From Roseivirga echinicomitans (lineage in GTDB: Bacteria > Bacteroidota > Bacteroidia > Cytophagales > Cyclobacteriaceae), in NCBI RefSeq assembly GCF_001592935.1, contig NZ_LRDB01000007.1:1-64000 (forward strand): a stretch of 64,000 bases of DNA. The letters run 5' to 3'. Under the pieces are notes generated by a model that was given only the letters and a program-made list of their open reading frames with translations, was not told the DNA's origin and made no database searches. A program made the translations under genes and the position numbers. Shown here in pieces: positions 16,311 to 24,580 of this stretch; the stretch's first letter is position 1, and each line of letters opens with the position of its first letter.

Positions 16311-17604
16311 TCTCTAGTGCTTTATTCTTCAATTCAGTTTTTGCACTGGCTTCTGTTGTGCTCAGCGTTCCGTTTAATAGGTTTTCGGATTCATAAGGAT
16401 CGCTTTCTAAGTCATAGAATTCTTCATTTCCATTGGTGAAAACGATCAATTTGAATTGATTGTTTCTAATCGCATAACCAGCCGAGTTAGCTTCAATAGA
16501 TTCAGTATAAATTACATCCCTTCCTTCTTGATTGGCCTGAGAGAACATAGCCACAAAACTTTGACTGTCATTGATTATCGTGTTTTCAATGCCCGTCAGA
16601 TTGGCGATGGTAGTAAACAAATCAGTAGAATTAACCAAAGCCACTTCGGTTGCTCCAGCCCTGGTTATGCCTTTTCCTGACACAACCATGGGTACATTTA
16701 TACCGCCTTGGTATAATGTTCCTTTTGCTTTTTGGCGTCCATAAGGTGCTTGAGCAACACGGTTCGGAGTTCCGTTATCGCCAATGAAAATCACGATCGT
16801 ATTACTTCTTTCGTCTTCTGGTATTGAAGTCAACAAACGTCCTATCTCAGTATCCATGGCTTCTAAGGCCGCCATATAATAAGGAGTTGGGTTAGCGTCA
16901 ATTGAGCCACTGTCCGAGGCCAAATCTCCTTGATGATGCAAATCAGAAGGCGGTAAATGGAAGGGGGTATGCGGAGCATTGTAGGCCATCCACAAAAACC
17001 AAGGCTGGCTTTGTACTCCTAGCCAATCAATGGCCAAGTCGGTGAGTTTGGTCGTAGAGTATTCTGTGTTGGTCGAAGTGTTACCGTTTTCGGTTAACGA
17101 CCAGTTGGTGTAAGATTGAACCGTCCCACTTAGAATTCCAGCATAGTAGCCTACGCCCATATCTGTGGGGTTTGACATGCTATTCGACAAATGCCACTTG
17201 CCTATGACGGCATGACTATAGTCGGTTGACGCATTGTTATCAATGTACTTTTGCAGAGAGGTTTCGCTGGTAGTAATTTCATCACCGACCCCTAAAATTC
17301 CGGTATTCACCCCATATTTCCCTGTTAAGATGGTCGCTCGGGTGGGGGTACAAACTGGCGCTGACCAAAAATTCATAAACGAAACACCTGAGTTCATTAA
17401 TGCTTCTAGGTTGGGCATATAAGGCTTTATACTTCCTTCAGAAAAACCAGGCGTAGCATCTAAACCCATATCATCGGCTATAATGAGCAAAATATTGGGG
17501 GAAGTACTAATCTCATCTACCTCTGGTGCAGGCTCCGATTTGCAAGCGATAAGGCTTAAGCTAACAATTAGAATGTTAAATGCTTTTGCTATTGTCATAT
17601 ACAT
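16300..17604 (-). CDS. Sulfatase (arylsulfatase family), predicted lipoprotein
   Basis: The 434-residue sulfatase has NILLIIADDMG (metal-binding Asp pair, near residues 37-47) and CTPTRATILTG (Cys85), the C-x-[PS]-x-R site whose Cys becomes formylglycine. GKWH and GDNG motifs follow. The lipobox LSLIAC puts a lipidated Cys at residue 21, so the enzyme is probably anchored in an outer or inner membrane leaflet. It likely removes sulfate from carbohydrate substrates. No glycoside hydrolases or SusC/D genes are adjacent, so the substrate cannot be guessed. An anaerobic sulfatase-maturase is not in the window. ATG starts at 17604 and 17598 are both possible. Confidence 0.88.
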   Translation of the reverse strand: MYMTIAKAFNILIVSLSLIACKSEPAPEVDEISTSPNILLIIADDMGLDATPGFSEGSIKPYMPNLEALMNSGVSFMNFWSAPVCTPTRATILTGKYGVNTGILGVGDEITTSETSLQKYIDNNASTDYSHAVIGKWHLSNSMSNPTDMGVGYYAGILSGTVQSYTNWSLTENGNTSTNTEYSTTKLTDLAIDWLGVQSQPWFLWMAYNAPHTPFHLPPSDLHHQGDLASDSGSIDANPTPYYMAALEAMDTEIGRLLTSIPEDERSNTIVIFIGDNGTPNRVAQAPYGRQKAKGTLYQGGINVPMVVSGKGITRAGATEVALVNSTDLFTTIANLTGIENTIINDSQSFVAMFSQANQEGRDVIYTESIEANSAGYAIRNNQFKLIVFTNGNEEFYDLESDPYESENLLNGTLSTTEASAKTELKNKALEIRG

Positions 17605-17780
17605 TCAGATCGAAGTGGGTGAATAAGGTTTAATTAGTGGGTATGACACCAAGACTCCCACGAAAGGTGGTGTATGCTTATCTTCCTATGTGATAAAAAT
17701 GTAGAAATCTGTAGTTTGAAAAATGCGAGCCCTTTCAGTTGAGGCTATACTTTTACTCAAATAATTCGTTAATTTGAAGT

Positions 17781-18023
17781 ATGGACATTCAAGCAGAGAA
17801 GCGAGATTTAATTCAGTGGTTGTCAGGACTTAATGATCTTCGAATGATCAAACTTGTCGGGACACTGAGAAAGGCATCTGAAGCAGATTCAGGTTCAAAA
17901 CTCACCAAAGCTGAAATAGCTGCAATTGATCAAGGTTTGCGATCCATAAAAGAAGGGAAAGTTAAATCTCATGATGATGTTATGGAACTCACAAAGAAAG
18001 AATTCCCAAACCTTTTTGAGTAG
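17781..18023 (+). CDS. Putative antitoxin of a ParE-type toxin-antitoxin pair
   Basis: This 80-residue acidic, helical protein begins MDIQAEKRDLIQWLSGLNDL. That N-terminus recurs in short antitoxin-like proteins encoded just ahead of RelE/ParE toxins in Bacteroidota (family knowledge). The C-terminal half (DQGLRSIKEGKVKSHDDVME) resembles the toxin-wrapping tail of such antitoxins. It lies 5 bp upstream of a ParE-like toxin gene, indicating one operon. It would neutralise the toxin and probably repress its own promoter. No obvious ribbon-helix-helix or HTH domain is visible, so DNA binding is uncertain. Confidence 0.75.
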   Translation: MDIQAEKRDLIQWLSGLNDLRMIKLVGTLRKASEADSGSKLTKAEIAAIDQGLRSIKEGKVKSHDDVMELTKKEFPNLFE

Positions 18024-18028
18024 TTACC

Positions 18029-18316
18029 ATGGAAATCATTTGGTCAGATGATGCTTTTGAAGACTATTTAGAGAATATCAAATTTCTAATCAGACGGTGG
18101 TCTGAACATTCAGCTACTAACTTCATTGACGAGGTAGATACAATAATCGACCTTTTAAAATTAAATCCTGAAGCTTTTCCATTAAGTAACTATAAGAATA
18201 TTAGAAGGGCAGTGATCAGAAAGCAAATCACACTTTTCTATCAAGTGGAAGAAGGAACAATCACCTTGGTTCGCTTCAGGAATACCTATAAAAACCCAGA
18301 CGATATCGATCTTTAG
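18029..18316 (+). CDS. RelE/ParE family toxin
   Basis: The 95-residue protein fits the RelE/ParE fold: an N-terminal strand MEIIWSDDAFEDYLENI, two helices, then RRAVIRKQITLFYQVEEGTI and the C-terminal strand LVRFRNTYKNPDD. The sequence is closer to ParE (gyrase-poisoning) than to mRNA-cleaving RelE, but the activity cannot be settled from sequence. It follows the antitoxin gene by 5 bp. This pair opens an accessory pocket containing small genes, a frameshifted gene and repeats. Confidence 0.85.
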   Translation: MEIIWSDDAFEDYLENIKFLIRRWSEHSATNFIDEVDTIIDLLKLNPEAFPLSNYKNIRRAVIRKQITLFYQVEEGTITLVRFRNTYKNPDDIDL

Positions 18317-18353
18317 CCTCAATCGCTTTGTTTTTTTTCGGGCTATCATTTTA

Positions 18354-18424
18354 TAGTTAGACCATAATTAAAGTGTATTAACTTAGAAAGATCAGTCCGC
18401 ACTACGGTGGTGAACAATGAGAGA
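18354..18424. repeat. Short dispersed repeat, copy 1 (AAAGTGTATTA...CTTAGAAAG)
   Basis: The modules AAAGTGTATTA, CTTAGAAAG, CAGTCCG and ACTAC recur with the same spacing at 18939-19013. The last part recurs at 19672-19704. Copies precede small genes in this pocket. Confidence 0.65.
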
Positions 18425-18445
18425 AAATAATGCACAGGTTAATTC

Positions 18446-18541
18446 GAGGGATACCGAAACTAGTTCGGCATGACCCTCCGAATAGGCTTATTTTAGACAG
18501 TCATCCTGAACAAGTTTCAGGATCCGTTTACTATTTAGAGC
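18446..18541. repeat. Double-hairpin dispersed repeat, copy 1
   Basis: A 96-bp segment containing CCGAA...TTCGG and TCCTGAA...TTCAGGA hairpins recurs with about 85% identity at 25688-25778. There is no ORF worth calling over it. Confidence 0.8.
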
Positions 18542-18551
18542 CTTTCGGTAC

Positions 18552-18823
18552 TCACTTTTTTGCCTTTCGTTTCTTTCGGGAAAATAGCTTATCAATGAAT
18601 TTGCGAATCAGGCTGAAAGGGGGTAAAGTGAAGTATGTCACCACCAAAAATAATATACCAATCAAAATGAGTAACTCTCCACCCGAGCCAGTCTGCTGTT
18701 GGGTCAATCGATGAGTGCCAATTCCGACTTTATTATTAATTATCATCCAGAGACCATAGGAAGTAAACGAAATAGCTCCTAAGAAAACAGTAATAGAAGT
18801 CCAAAATCATCTCTTTTGCTCAT
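18552..18823 (-). pseudogene. Small two-TM membrane protein gene with a one-base frameshift
   Basis: From the ATG at 18823 the reading MSKRDD runs into a stop after eight further codons. Adding one base in the four-base A run at 18803-18806 (T run on the minus strand) joins it to FWTSITVFLGAISFTSYGLW and then to the open frame ending at 18552. The restored product is about 91 residues, with two hydrophobic segments and a basic tail (LFSRKKRKAKK). A downstream ATG in the second frame could still give a 64-residue protein. Family unknown. It may be a decaying gene or a homopolymer sequencing error. Confidence 0.6.
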
Positions 18824-18938
18824 GGGGTCAATTTGTCTTTCTACTTAGTTTGGTATATCATAGATTCGAGATTTAAGATCAAATTTTTTAACTAGAAACA
18901 AAAACCTGAAATGTTCCCATCTATGGCGCTCACTTTGT

Positions 18939-19013
18939 TAGTTCATAACTAAAGTGTATTATCTTAGAAAGTCCAGTCCGTACTACAAATGCGAACTAGT
19001 GAGAGTTTTCAAA
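18939..19013. repeat. Short dispersed repeat, copy 2
   Basis: Second copy of the AAAGTGTATTA...CTTAGAAAG...CAGTCCG...ACTAC element first seen at 18354. It lies just upstream of the small lipoprotein gene and may carry its promoter. Confidence 0.65.
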
Positions 19014-19056
19014 CTCTATAAGATTATTTATAATGGTATTGTTGAAGATAATAAAG

Positions 19057-19452
19057 ATGACTAAGTACTACATACTTGTTGGATTAATAATTGGCTTAAC
19101 AGCTAGTTGTCAAATTAATTCTAAAAACGAAATTTCCACCGATATTGTGGGGACTTGGAAAGCATACAGAAAGACCACCGTTGAAGGAGATTCACTTAAT
19201 TTTCTTGGTAAAAAGTATAGTTCATCGATGTATTTTAGTCTCGAAACAAATGGTAGAGGAACGGACCTTAATGACCCTGTCAGGGAATTTAAATACTCCC
19301 AGAATGGAGATGCTTTGTTGTTGGGCAACAGATATTATCTAATAAGCTCTATTTCTAGAGATGAAATGGCTCTCAAAGAATTTGATCCCTCAATGCCCGA
19401 TGATCCACTTGCTTACCTTCATTATCTAAGAAGGGAACCATATGGAAAATGA
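19057..19452 (+). CDS. Small lipoprotein with lipocalin-like GTWK motif
   Basis: From the ATG at 19057 the protein is 131 residues. The signal sequence MTKYYILVGLIIGLTASC ends in a lipobox (LTASC), so it is probably a lipoprotein. The mature part begins with IVGTWKAYRKT, the kind of strand found at the start of lipocalin-like domains in Bacteroidota, followed by alternating beta-like segments. No family can be named with certainty and the function is unknown. An ATG eight codons earlier (19033) is possible. It is followed by a terminator at 19615. Confidence 0.68.
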   Translation: MTKYYILVGLIIGLTASCQINSKNEISTDIVGTWKAYRKTTVEGDSLNFLGKKYSSSMYFSLETNGRGTDLNDPVREFKYSQNGDALLLGNRYYLISSISRDEMALKEFDPSMPDDPLAYLHYLRREPYGK

Positions 19453-19518
19453 GGTTTTTGAGTCTTATGCATTCAATTCAGGTGAATGGGGAAGAAATAT
19501 TATACAATCTACCCTCTC

Positions 19519-19555
19519 ACGCTCACTTACCCACTTCGGTAACTGGTGCTTGCCT
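19519..19555. repeat. Dispersed 37-bp repeat, copy 1
   Basis: The segment CGCTCACTTACCCAC...CGGTAACTGGTGCTTGCCT recurs with few changes at 19976-20012. Each copy lies downstream of a small orphan gene. Confidence 0.75.
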
Positions 19556-19614
19556 TTGGCGAGTACCTATTTTGTTATGCAATTTGAGTGCATAATTTAG
19601 AACAAAACCGAAAG

Positions 19615-19644
19615 ACCAGCTTTAGAAACAAGGCTGGTTTTTTA
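19615..19644 (+). terminator. Intrinsic terminator downstream of the small lipoprotein gene
   Basis: ACCAGC/GCTGGT arms are separated by about 12 bases and followed by TTTTTTAT. Confidence 0.7.
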
Positions 19645-19671
19645 TATATTAAGCGTTGAGAAGAGGCATAA

Positions 19672-19704
19672 GATCAGTCTGTACTACAAGTGCGAACTAG
19701 TGAG
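19672..19704. repeat. Short dispersed repeat, copy 3 (partial)
   Basis: GATCAGTCTGTACTACAAG followed by TGCGAACTAGTGAG matches the 3' part of the elements at 18388 and 18971. It ends just ahead of the small gene at 19718. Confidence 0.65.
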
Positions 19705-19717
19705 TAATTAATTTATT

Positions 19718-19933
19718 ATGGAGAACTATTTAGAGGATTTAATAAATCAATTAGTCGAAGAAGCCTATGAGATCAAGGCAAATAGTAACGATGAATTTGA
19801 AAAGGGTAAATTGTTTGGTTATTATCAGGCAATATCACTGATACTAAATCAGGCGGAAGCTTTTGGACTTATTGATAGATTACCTTTAAAGTGGCGTGAT
19901 TTTAAGCCAGAAGTGTTATTGTCAAAAAAGTAA
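19718..19933 (+). CDS. Small helical protein of unknown function
   Basis: A 71-residue acidic, soluble, mostly helical protein (MENYLEDLINQLVEEAYEIK at the N-terminus), without a signal peptide or membrane segment. The composition and the ATG 8 bp after TTTATT suggest a real gene, but no family is recognised. It sits in the accessory pocket between repeats. It could be an orphan antitoxin-like or phage-related protein, but nothing in the sequence proves this. Confidence 0.5.
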   Translation: MENYLEDLINQLVEEAYEIKANSNDEFEKGKLFGYYQAISLILNQAEAFGLIDRLPLKWRDFKPEVLLSKK

Positions 19934-19941
19934 ATTCCCAC

Positions 19942-19970
19942 GCTAATCCTCGTTGCAAACGAGGATTAGC
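19942..19970. repeat. Strong hairpin after the small orphan gene
   Basis: GCTAATCCTCGTT and its near-complement AACGAGGATTAGC enclose a 3-base loop. There is no T tract, so it looks more like a REP-like hairpin than an intrinsic terminator. Confidence 0.7.
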
Positions 19971-19975
19971 CCCTA

Positions 19976-20012
19976 GCGCTCACTTGCCCACAGCGGTAAC
20001 TGGTGCTTGCCT
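19976..20012. repeat. Dispersed 37-bp repeat, copy 2
   Basis: Second copy of the CGCTCACTT...CGGTAACTGGTGCTTGCCT element seen at 19519-19555. Confidence 0.75.
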
Positions 20013-20040
20013 GCCTAGCGGAAAGCAGTACTATTGAAAC

Positions 20041-20073
20041 AAAAAAAAAGAGTGCCTTTTCAGACACTCTCAA
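20041..20073 (-). terminator. Intrinsic terminator after the hydroxybutyryl-CoA dehydrogenase gene
   Basis: GAGTG..CTTTTCAG..CACTC arms have ten A residues on the plus strand, giving a T tract on the minus strand, 26 bp past the stop at 20099. Confidence 0.8.
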
Positions 20074-20098
20074 TTTCTAATGTTGGAAAGTGATTTCC

Positions 20099-20989
20099 TT
20101 ATTTCTTAAACTGCTTTGAAACAATCAGCTCTTTGGTGCCGTGGTTCCAAGAATAGAAACCTTCGCCAGATTTTACGCCTAAATAACCAGCGGTTACCAT
20201 GTTCACCAATAGCGGACAAGGAGCGTATTTCGGGTTACCGAAGCCTTCGTAAAGCACATTCATAATAGAAAGGCAAACGTCTAGCCCAATAAAGTCAGCC
20301 AGTTGCAATGGCCCCATCGGATGCGCCATGCCTAGTTTCATTACCGTGTCAATTTCTTCAACACCCGCCACGCCTTCAAACAAAGAAATGATGGCTTCAT
20401 TGATCATCGGCATCAAAATACGGTTGGCCACAAAGCCAGGGTAATCATTTACTTCCACAGGCACTTTGCCCAATTTCTTTGAAGTTTCCATCACCAAAGC
20501 CGTTACTTCAGCCGAAGTAGCATAACCATTGATGACCTCTACCAATTTCATTACCGGAACAGGATTCATAAAGTGCATTCCAATCACCTTGTCAGGTCTG
20601 TTGGTGGCCGCACCAATTTTAGTAATTGGAATAGAAGAAGTGTTGGAAGCCAAAATACATTCAGGCTTGGTGAAGGCGTCTAAATCACGGAAGATTTTAA
20701 GTTTGATGTCTACGTTTTCGGTAGCCGCTTCAATCACCAAATCTGCATTAGCTACGCCAGTTTTAAGGTCGGTGTGGGTGGTAATATTCGCTAAAGTCGA
20801 ATTTTTAGTGGCTTCGTCAATTCTTTCTTTGGCCACCATTCGATCTAAATTCTTTTCAATGGTCTTTACGGCCCTTGCCAAAGCGTCAGCAGAAATGTCT
20901 ACCAAATTTACAGCAAAGCCGCTTTGCGCATAAACATGAGCGATTCCGTTGCCCATTGTACCTGAACCAATTACTGATATATTTTTCAT
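20099..20989 (-). CDS. 3-hydroxybutyryl-CoA dehydrogenase
   Basis: The 296-residue NAD(P)-dependent enzyme interconverts acetoacetyl-CoA and 3-hydroxybutyryl-CoA. The Rossmann motif GSGTMGNGIA is at residues 8-17, with VIEAATEN and SNTSS near 90-120. The catalytic His lies in GMHFMNP (near 138-144), with NRILMPMINEA and HPMGPLQLADFIGLD in the C-terminal domain. It probably serves fatty acid or amino acid carbon breakdown, or butyrate-type metabolism. It stands alone, without thiolase or crotonase genes beside it. A TATATTTG promoter box lies 31 bp upstream. Confidence 0.93.
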   Translation of the reverse strand: MKNISVIGSGTMGNGIAHVYAQSGFAVNLVDISADALARAVKTIEKNLDRMVAKERIDEATKNSTLANITTHTDLKTGVANADLVIEAATENVDIKLKIFRDLDAFTKPECILASNTSSIPITKIGAATNRPDKVIGMHFMNPVPVMKLVEVINGYATSAEVTALVMETSKKLGKVPVEVNDYPGFVANRILMPMINEAIISLFEGVAGVEEIDTVMKLGMAHPMGPLQLADFIGLDVCLSIMNVLYEGFGNPKYAPCPLLVNMVTAGYLGVKSGEGFYSWNHGTKELIVSKQFKK

Positions 20990-21019
20990 AACCTATGTTT
21001 GATTTTTCTATCCTAAGCA

Positions 21020-21027
21020 CAAATATA
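21020..21027 (-). promoter_or_regulatory. Bacteroidota -7 promoter box for the dehydrogenase gene
   Basis: The minus strand reads TATATTTG, an exact match to TAnnTTTG, about 31 bp before the ATG at 20989. No clean -33 TTTG was seen at the expected distance. Confidence 0.45.
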
Positions 21028-21093
21028 AAAGGGTGTTTAAGAAAATTGTTTCATCAGCGGGTTTATTGCCAAAGCTATTTCCATATTTGCCCT

Positions 21094-21768
21094 ATGCTAC
21101 TTGAAATTTGTGCCAATTCCATAGAATCTGCCCTCAACGCCCAAAACGGTGGAGCCGATAGAATCGAACTCTGTTCGCACCTAGAAGCCGATGGACTCAC
21201 GCCCAGCCACGGTTTGATTAAACTGACCAGAGAACTGCTTCAAATTCCTGTATTTGTATTGATCAGGCCACGTGCTGGAAATTTTGTGTACTCCAATATG
21301 GAAATGGAACTCATGAAAGAAGACATTCGCCATTGTGCCGAAATGCGCTGCGATGGCGTGGTGATTGGTTGCCTCAATGAGGATAGAACTATTAATGATT
21401 ATCAGACGGCAGAACTGCTGGAATGTGCCAGTTTTCTAGACGTTACTTTCCACAAGGCTTTCGACCAAGTTCCCAACCCTTTCGAGGCGCTGGAAACATT
21501 GAAGGAAATCGGGATTCAGCGTATATTGACTTCGGGAACCGCCCCAAACGCTTTAGAAGGGCTTGACATGATAGGTGAGTTGATTGAAGAAGCCGAAGGT
21601 GAAATGATTATTATGCCGGGCGGAGGCGTGAGGCCTAACAATTTGGAACGCTTATTTGAGACGGGCGCTACGGAATATCACAGTGCAGCCATTCCGAAAA
21701 ACGAGAGCACTACCAGCATAGAAATGGTGAGGGAATTGAAGCGAATTTTACAAATGGCTCAACAGTAG
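21094..21768 (+). CDS. cutC: Copper homeostasis protein CutC family
   Basis: From the ATG at 21094 the protein is 224 residues and starts MLLEICANSIESALNAQNGG, the family N-terminus. The upstream open frame to 20995 has no family similarity. The TIM-barrel segments RIELCSHLEADGLTPSHG, VFVLIRPRAGNF, VTFHKAFDQ and ILTSGTAPNALEG are all recognisable. CutC is associated with copper tolerance in E. coli, though its molecular activity is debated. It is cytoplasmic. The -7-like CATATTTG ends 4 bp before the ATG, so the transcript may be almost leaderless. It is divergent from the dehydrogenase gene. Confidence 0.9.
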   Translation: MLLEICANSIESALNAQNGGADRIELCSHLEADGLTPSHGLIKLTRELLQIPVFVLIRPRAGNFVYSNMEMELMKEDIRHCAEMRCDGVVIGCLNEDRTINDYQTAELLECASFLDVTFHKAFDQVPNPFEALETLKEIGIQRILTSGTAPNALEGLDMIGELIEEAEGEMIIMPGGGVRPNNLERLFETGATEYHSAAIPKNESTTSIEMVRELKRILQMAQQ

Positions 21769-21839
21769 TAAGGAGATTTTTCCGCATTGATCATTGCGCA
21801 TCAAAAGAGCCTCCTTATCTTATCCATATTTTTTAGACT

Positions 21840-23294
21840 ATGAAGGAGCAAAAGAATGTTGAAGTAAAATTTTACCATGCCGTATTGCCGGTGGCCTTTC
21901 TGTCCATCATGATTGGCTACGGCTTGATTCTTCGGCCACAATTCCTAAATCAAGAAGCTTTTCCGCTTGAAATCGTGTTCTTATTGGCTTCGGTTTTTTC
22001 CATTTCCCAATTGCTCATTATGGGTTTTGCTTGGGATGATATTCTCAAGGCGATTGTGAAGAAACTTGCCAAAGGCTTACCTGCCATCCTTATCCTTTTT
22101 GCCATTGGGGTAATCATCGGCTCGTGGATCATTAGTGGCACCATTCCAATGCTGATTTATTACGGCATTAAAATGATCAATACCGATTACATCTATGTGC
22201 TGTCCTTTCTGATTCCCATTATTTTCTCCACCCTTACGGGAACCTCTTGGGGCTCGGTGGGTACAATTGGCGTGGTGCTGATTGGAATGGCAGGCGCTGT
22301 CAATGCCGATTTAGCCATTACGGCTGGCGCGATAGTAGGGGGCGCTTATTTTGGCGATAAAATCTCTCCGCTTTCCGATACCACCAATTTGGCGGCCATG
22401 GCAGCCGAAACGGATTTGTATGATCACATTCGATCCATGATGTACACGACATTGCCCTCTGCACTTATTGCCGCAATCATCTACTTTGTGATGGGCTTTG
22501 TAAAGCCTGTGGGCGATGGTCAAGTGGATACGGTGCAAATCACAGCTACCCTTGTTGCCATTGAATCCATGTTCAATTTTAATGTGTTCTTGTTTATTCC
22601 TCCGTTGATTGTGCTTTACGGTTCTATCACCAAAAAGGGCACCTTGCCCACGCTATTGGCTTCTTCTATGGTGGCCGCAATTTTGGCGCTCATCTTCCAA
22701 CAGTATACTATGGACGATGTGATCAATACGCTCAACAAGGGTTTTGATACTTCGATGGCGACTTGGATGACCACAGTGCCCGAAAACATTGTGACGCTCT
22801 TTACCCGAGGTGGACTGTACGAACTGAGTTTTGCCATAATGCTCTCCTTTGTCATTTTTACTTATGTGGGCTCTATCGATATGATTGATGCCATGCCACG
22901 TCTGGTCAACCGTATTTTCTCCTTTGCTAAAACAAGGTCTTCGGTCATTATTTCGTCCTTATTTGCGGCTGGCTTTACGAACGCGACCACCTCTAACCAA
23001 AGTGCGACCAGCTTTATTATTGGCGATGCTTTTGGTAAGAAATACGACCAGTATAAAATCCCTCGAAAGGTGCTTTCTCGTTCGATTGAAGATTACGGCA
23101 CCATGCTCGAAAATATTATTCCTTGGACGACCACGGGCGTGTTTTTAGCCGCTACCTTAGGCGTGGCTGTGGGCGATTATTGGCATTGGCAACTCATGAC
23201 GTTGATCAATTTAATCATAGCGCCATTGCTCGCCATTACAGGAAAAGGATGCTTTTATAATGAAGTGAAAGAAGGTAAATCAGATGAAAAATAA
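21840..23294 (+). CDS. nhaC: Na+/H+ antiporter, NhaC family
   Basis: The 484-residue protein has about twelve membrane segments. The NhaC signature GGAYFGDKISPLSDTTNLAA is at residues 164-183, following TGTSWGSVGTIG, and a related repeat (FTNATTSNQSATSFIIGDAF) is in the second half. NhaC exchangers export Na+ for H+ in sodium and pH homeostasis, which suits a marine organism. The 3' end overlaps the following PLP enzyme by 11 bp, so the two are probably co-translated. The pairing raises the possibility that the carrier moves an organic amine or amino acid instead. Confidence 0.88.
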   Translation: MKEQKNVEVKFYHAVLPVAFLSIMIGYGLILRPQFLNQEAFPLEIVFLLASVFSISQLLIMGFAWDDILKAIVKKLAKGLPAILILFAIGVIIGSWIISGTIPMLIYYGIKMINTDYIYVLSFLIPIIFSTLTGTSWGSVGTIGVVLIGMAGAVNADLAITAGAIVGGAYFGDKISPLSDTTNLAAMAAETDLYDHIRSMMYTTLPSALIAAIIYFVMGFVKPVGDGQVDTVQITATLVAIESMFNFNVFLFIPPLIVLYGSITKKGTLPTLLASSMVAAILALIFQQYTMDDVINTLNKGFDTSMATWMTTVPENIVTLFTRGGLYELSFAIMLSFVIFTYVGSIDMIDAMPRLVNRIFSFAKTRSSVIISSLFAAGFTNATTSNQSATSFIIGDAFGKKYDQYKIPRKVLSRSIEDYGTMLENIIPWTTTGVFLAATLGVAVGDYWHWQLMTLINLIIAPLLAITGKGCFYNEVKEGKSDEK

Positions 23295-24474
23295 ACAACC
23301 CATTCAACCCGAAACATTATTGGCACACGATGCGGAAAGGCATCCCAATGGAGCTGTTGTGCCTCCAATTTTTCAAAACTCACTTTTTACTTTCGAAAGC
23401 TGGGACGATATCGATCATGCCTTCGATCATCGATTGGATAGTTTTATCTATACGCGTGGTAAAAACCCAACGGTGAAAATGGTGGAGGAGAAACTGGCTG
23501 CACTGGCAGGAGGGGAGAAGGCGCAACTGTTTCCTTCGGGAATGGGGGCCATTTCGGCTGCGGTAATGCACTGCATTAAGGCTGGAGATCATGTGGTGGC
23601 GGTGAAGAACTTGTACGGACCAGCCAATAACTTCCTCACGGCATATTTGAAACCCAAGTTCAATCTCGAAATCACTTTTGTTGAAGGCAAGGCAGTGGCT
23701 GAGTTTGAAAACGCAATTCAAAGTAATACCAGTCTCATTTTTCTTGAAAGCCCTTCTTCTGCAGTTTTTTCATTGCAGAATATTTCAGCTGTGGCAGCAT
23801 TGGCCAAGTCGAAAGGCATTAAAACCATAATCGACAATACTTGGGCCACGCCATTGTTCCAAAAGCCTTTGGCCATGGGCATCGACCTGGAAATGCACTC
23901 TTGCTCCAAATACATTGGCGGCCATAGCGATGTGGTGGCGGGCGTATTGATTGGCAAGGCCGAATTGATTGATTCCATTTCACTGCGAGAATACGAATGG
24001 ATTGGGGCTAAAATGGCGCCTTTCGAAGCATGGTTGTTGCTGCGCAGTTTACGCACGTTCACTGTTAGAGTAAAGCAGCACCAAGCCAACGCAAAAGTGG
24101 TAGCCGAATTTTTAGACCAACATCCAAAAATAGAATTGGTGCGCTATCCCGGGCTCGATCATTTCGATCAGAAGGAGTTGGCGCATCAGCAAATGACAGG
24201 CTTTACAGGATTGATGGGCTTTCAGTTGAAAACTACCGACCTGCCGAGCATTAAAAAATTTGTGAATTCACTTGAGTTATTTCAAATAGGGGTAAGTTGG
24301 GGCGGACATGAGAGCTTGATTTATGCGCCTGCCATCAGTTATTTAAAAGAACTCAGTCCCGATCAGTTTGAAGCCCTCGGGATCTCTTTGGGAGATATGC
24401 GGATTTCTGTTGGCCTCGAAAATGCTCAAGACCTCATTGAGGATTTGAATCAGGCTTTGGATGGGATTGTGTAA
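23284..24474 (+). CDS. Cys/Met metabolism PLP-dependent enzyme (cystathionine gamma-synthase/beta-lyase family)
   Basis: The 396-residue fold-type I PLP enzyme has the substrate region YTRGKNPT (near 57-64) and FPSGMGAISAAV (near 86). The cofactor Asp is in IIDNTWATPLF and the Schiff-base Lys in SCSKYIGGHSDVVAGV (about Lys208). It could be a cystathionine beta-lyase, gamma-synthase or methionine gamma-lyase; sequence alone does not separate these. The start codon lies inside nhaC (11-bp overlap), so expression is coupled to the antiporter. It is cytoplasmic. Downstream is a gene-poor repeat region. Confidence 0.88.
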   Translation: MKNKQPIQPETLLAHDAERHPNGAVVPPIFQNSLFTFESWDDIDHAFDHRLDSFIYTRGKNPTVKMVEEKLAALAGGEKAQLFPSGMGAISAAVMHCIKAGDHVVAVKNLYGPANNFLTAYLKPKFNLEITFVEGKAVAEFENAIQSNTSLIFLESPSSAVFSLQNISAVAALAKSKGIKTIIDNTWATPLFQKPLAMGIDLEMHSCSKYIGGHSDVVAGVLIGKAELIDSISLREYEWIGAKMAPFEAWLLLRSLRTFTVRVKQHQANAKVVAEFLDQHPKIELVRYPGLDHFDQKELAHQQMTGFTGLMGFQLKTTDLPSIKKFVNSLELFQIGVSWGGHESLIYAPAISYLKELSPDQFEALGISLGDMRISVGLENAQDLIEDLNQALDGIV

Positions 24475-24580
24475 CCGTTATTAAACCGCAAAGAACGCTA
24501 AGTAACGCAGAGAGTACAATTCACCGTCACTCTGAGGTTGCGCTTGAAGAGCGAAACCGTGAGAGTCTGTACGAGATTGC

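Noticed and set aside
18430-18714. 94-codon plus-strand frame
   Set aside because: It covers the double-hairpin repeat and the antisense of the frameshifted membrane gene; translation is not protein-like.
20995-21093. Longer N-terminus for CutC
   Set aside because: The 33 extra codons have no family similarity and overlap the promoter region of the divergent dehydrogenase gene.
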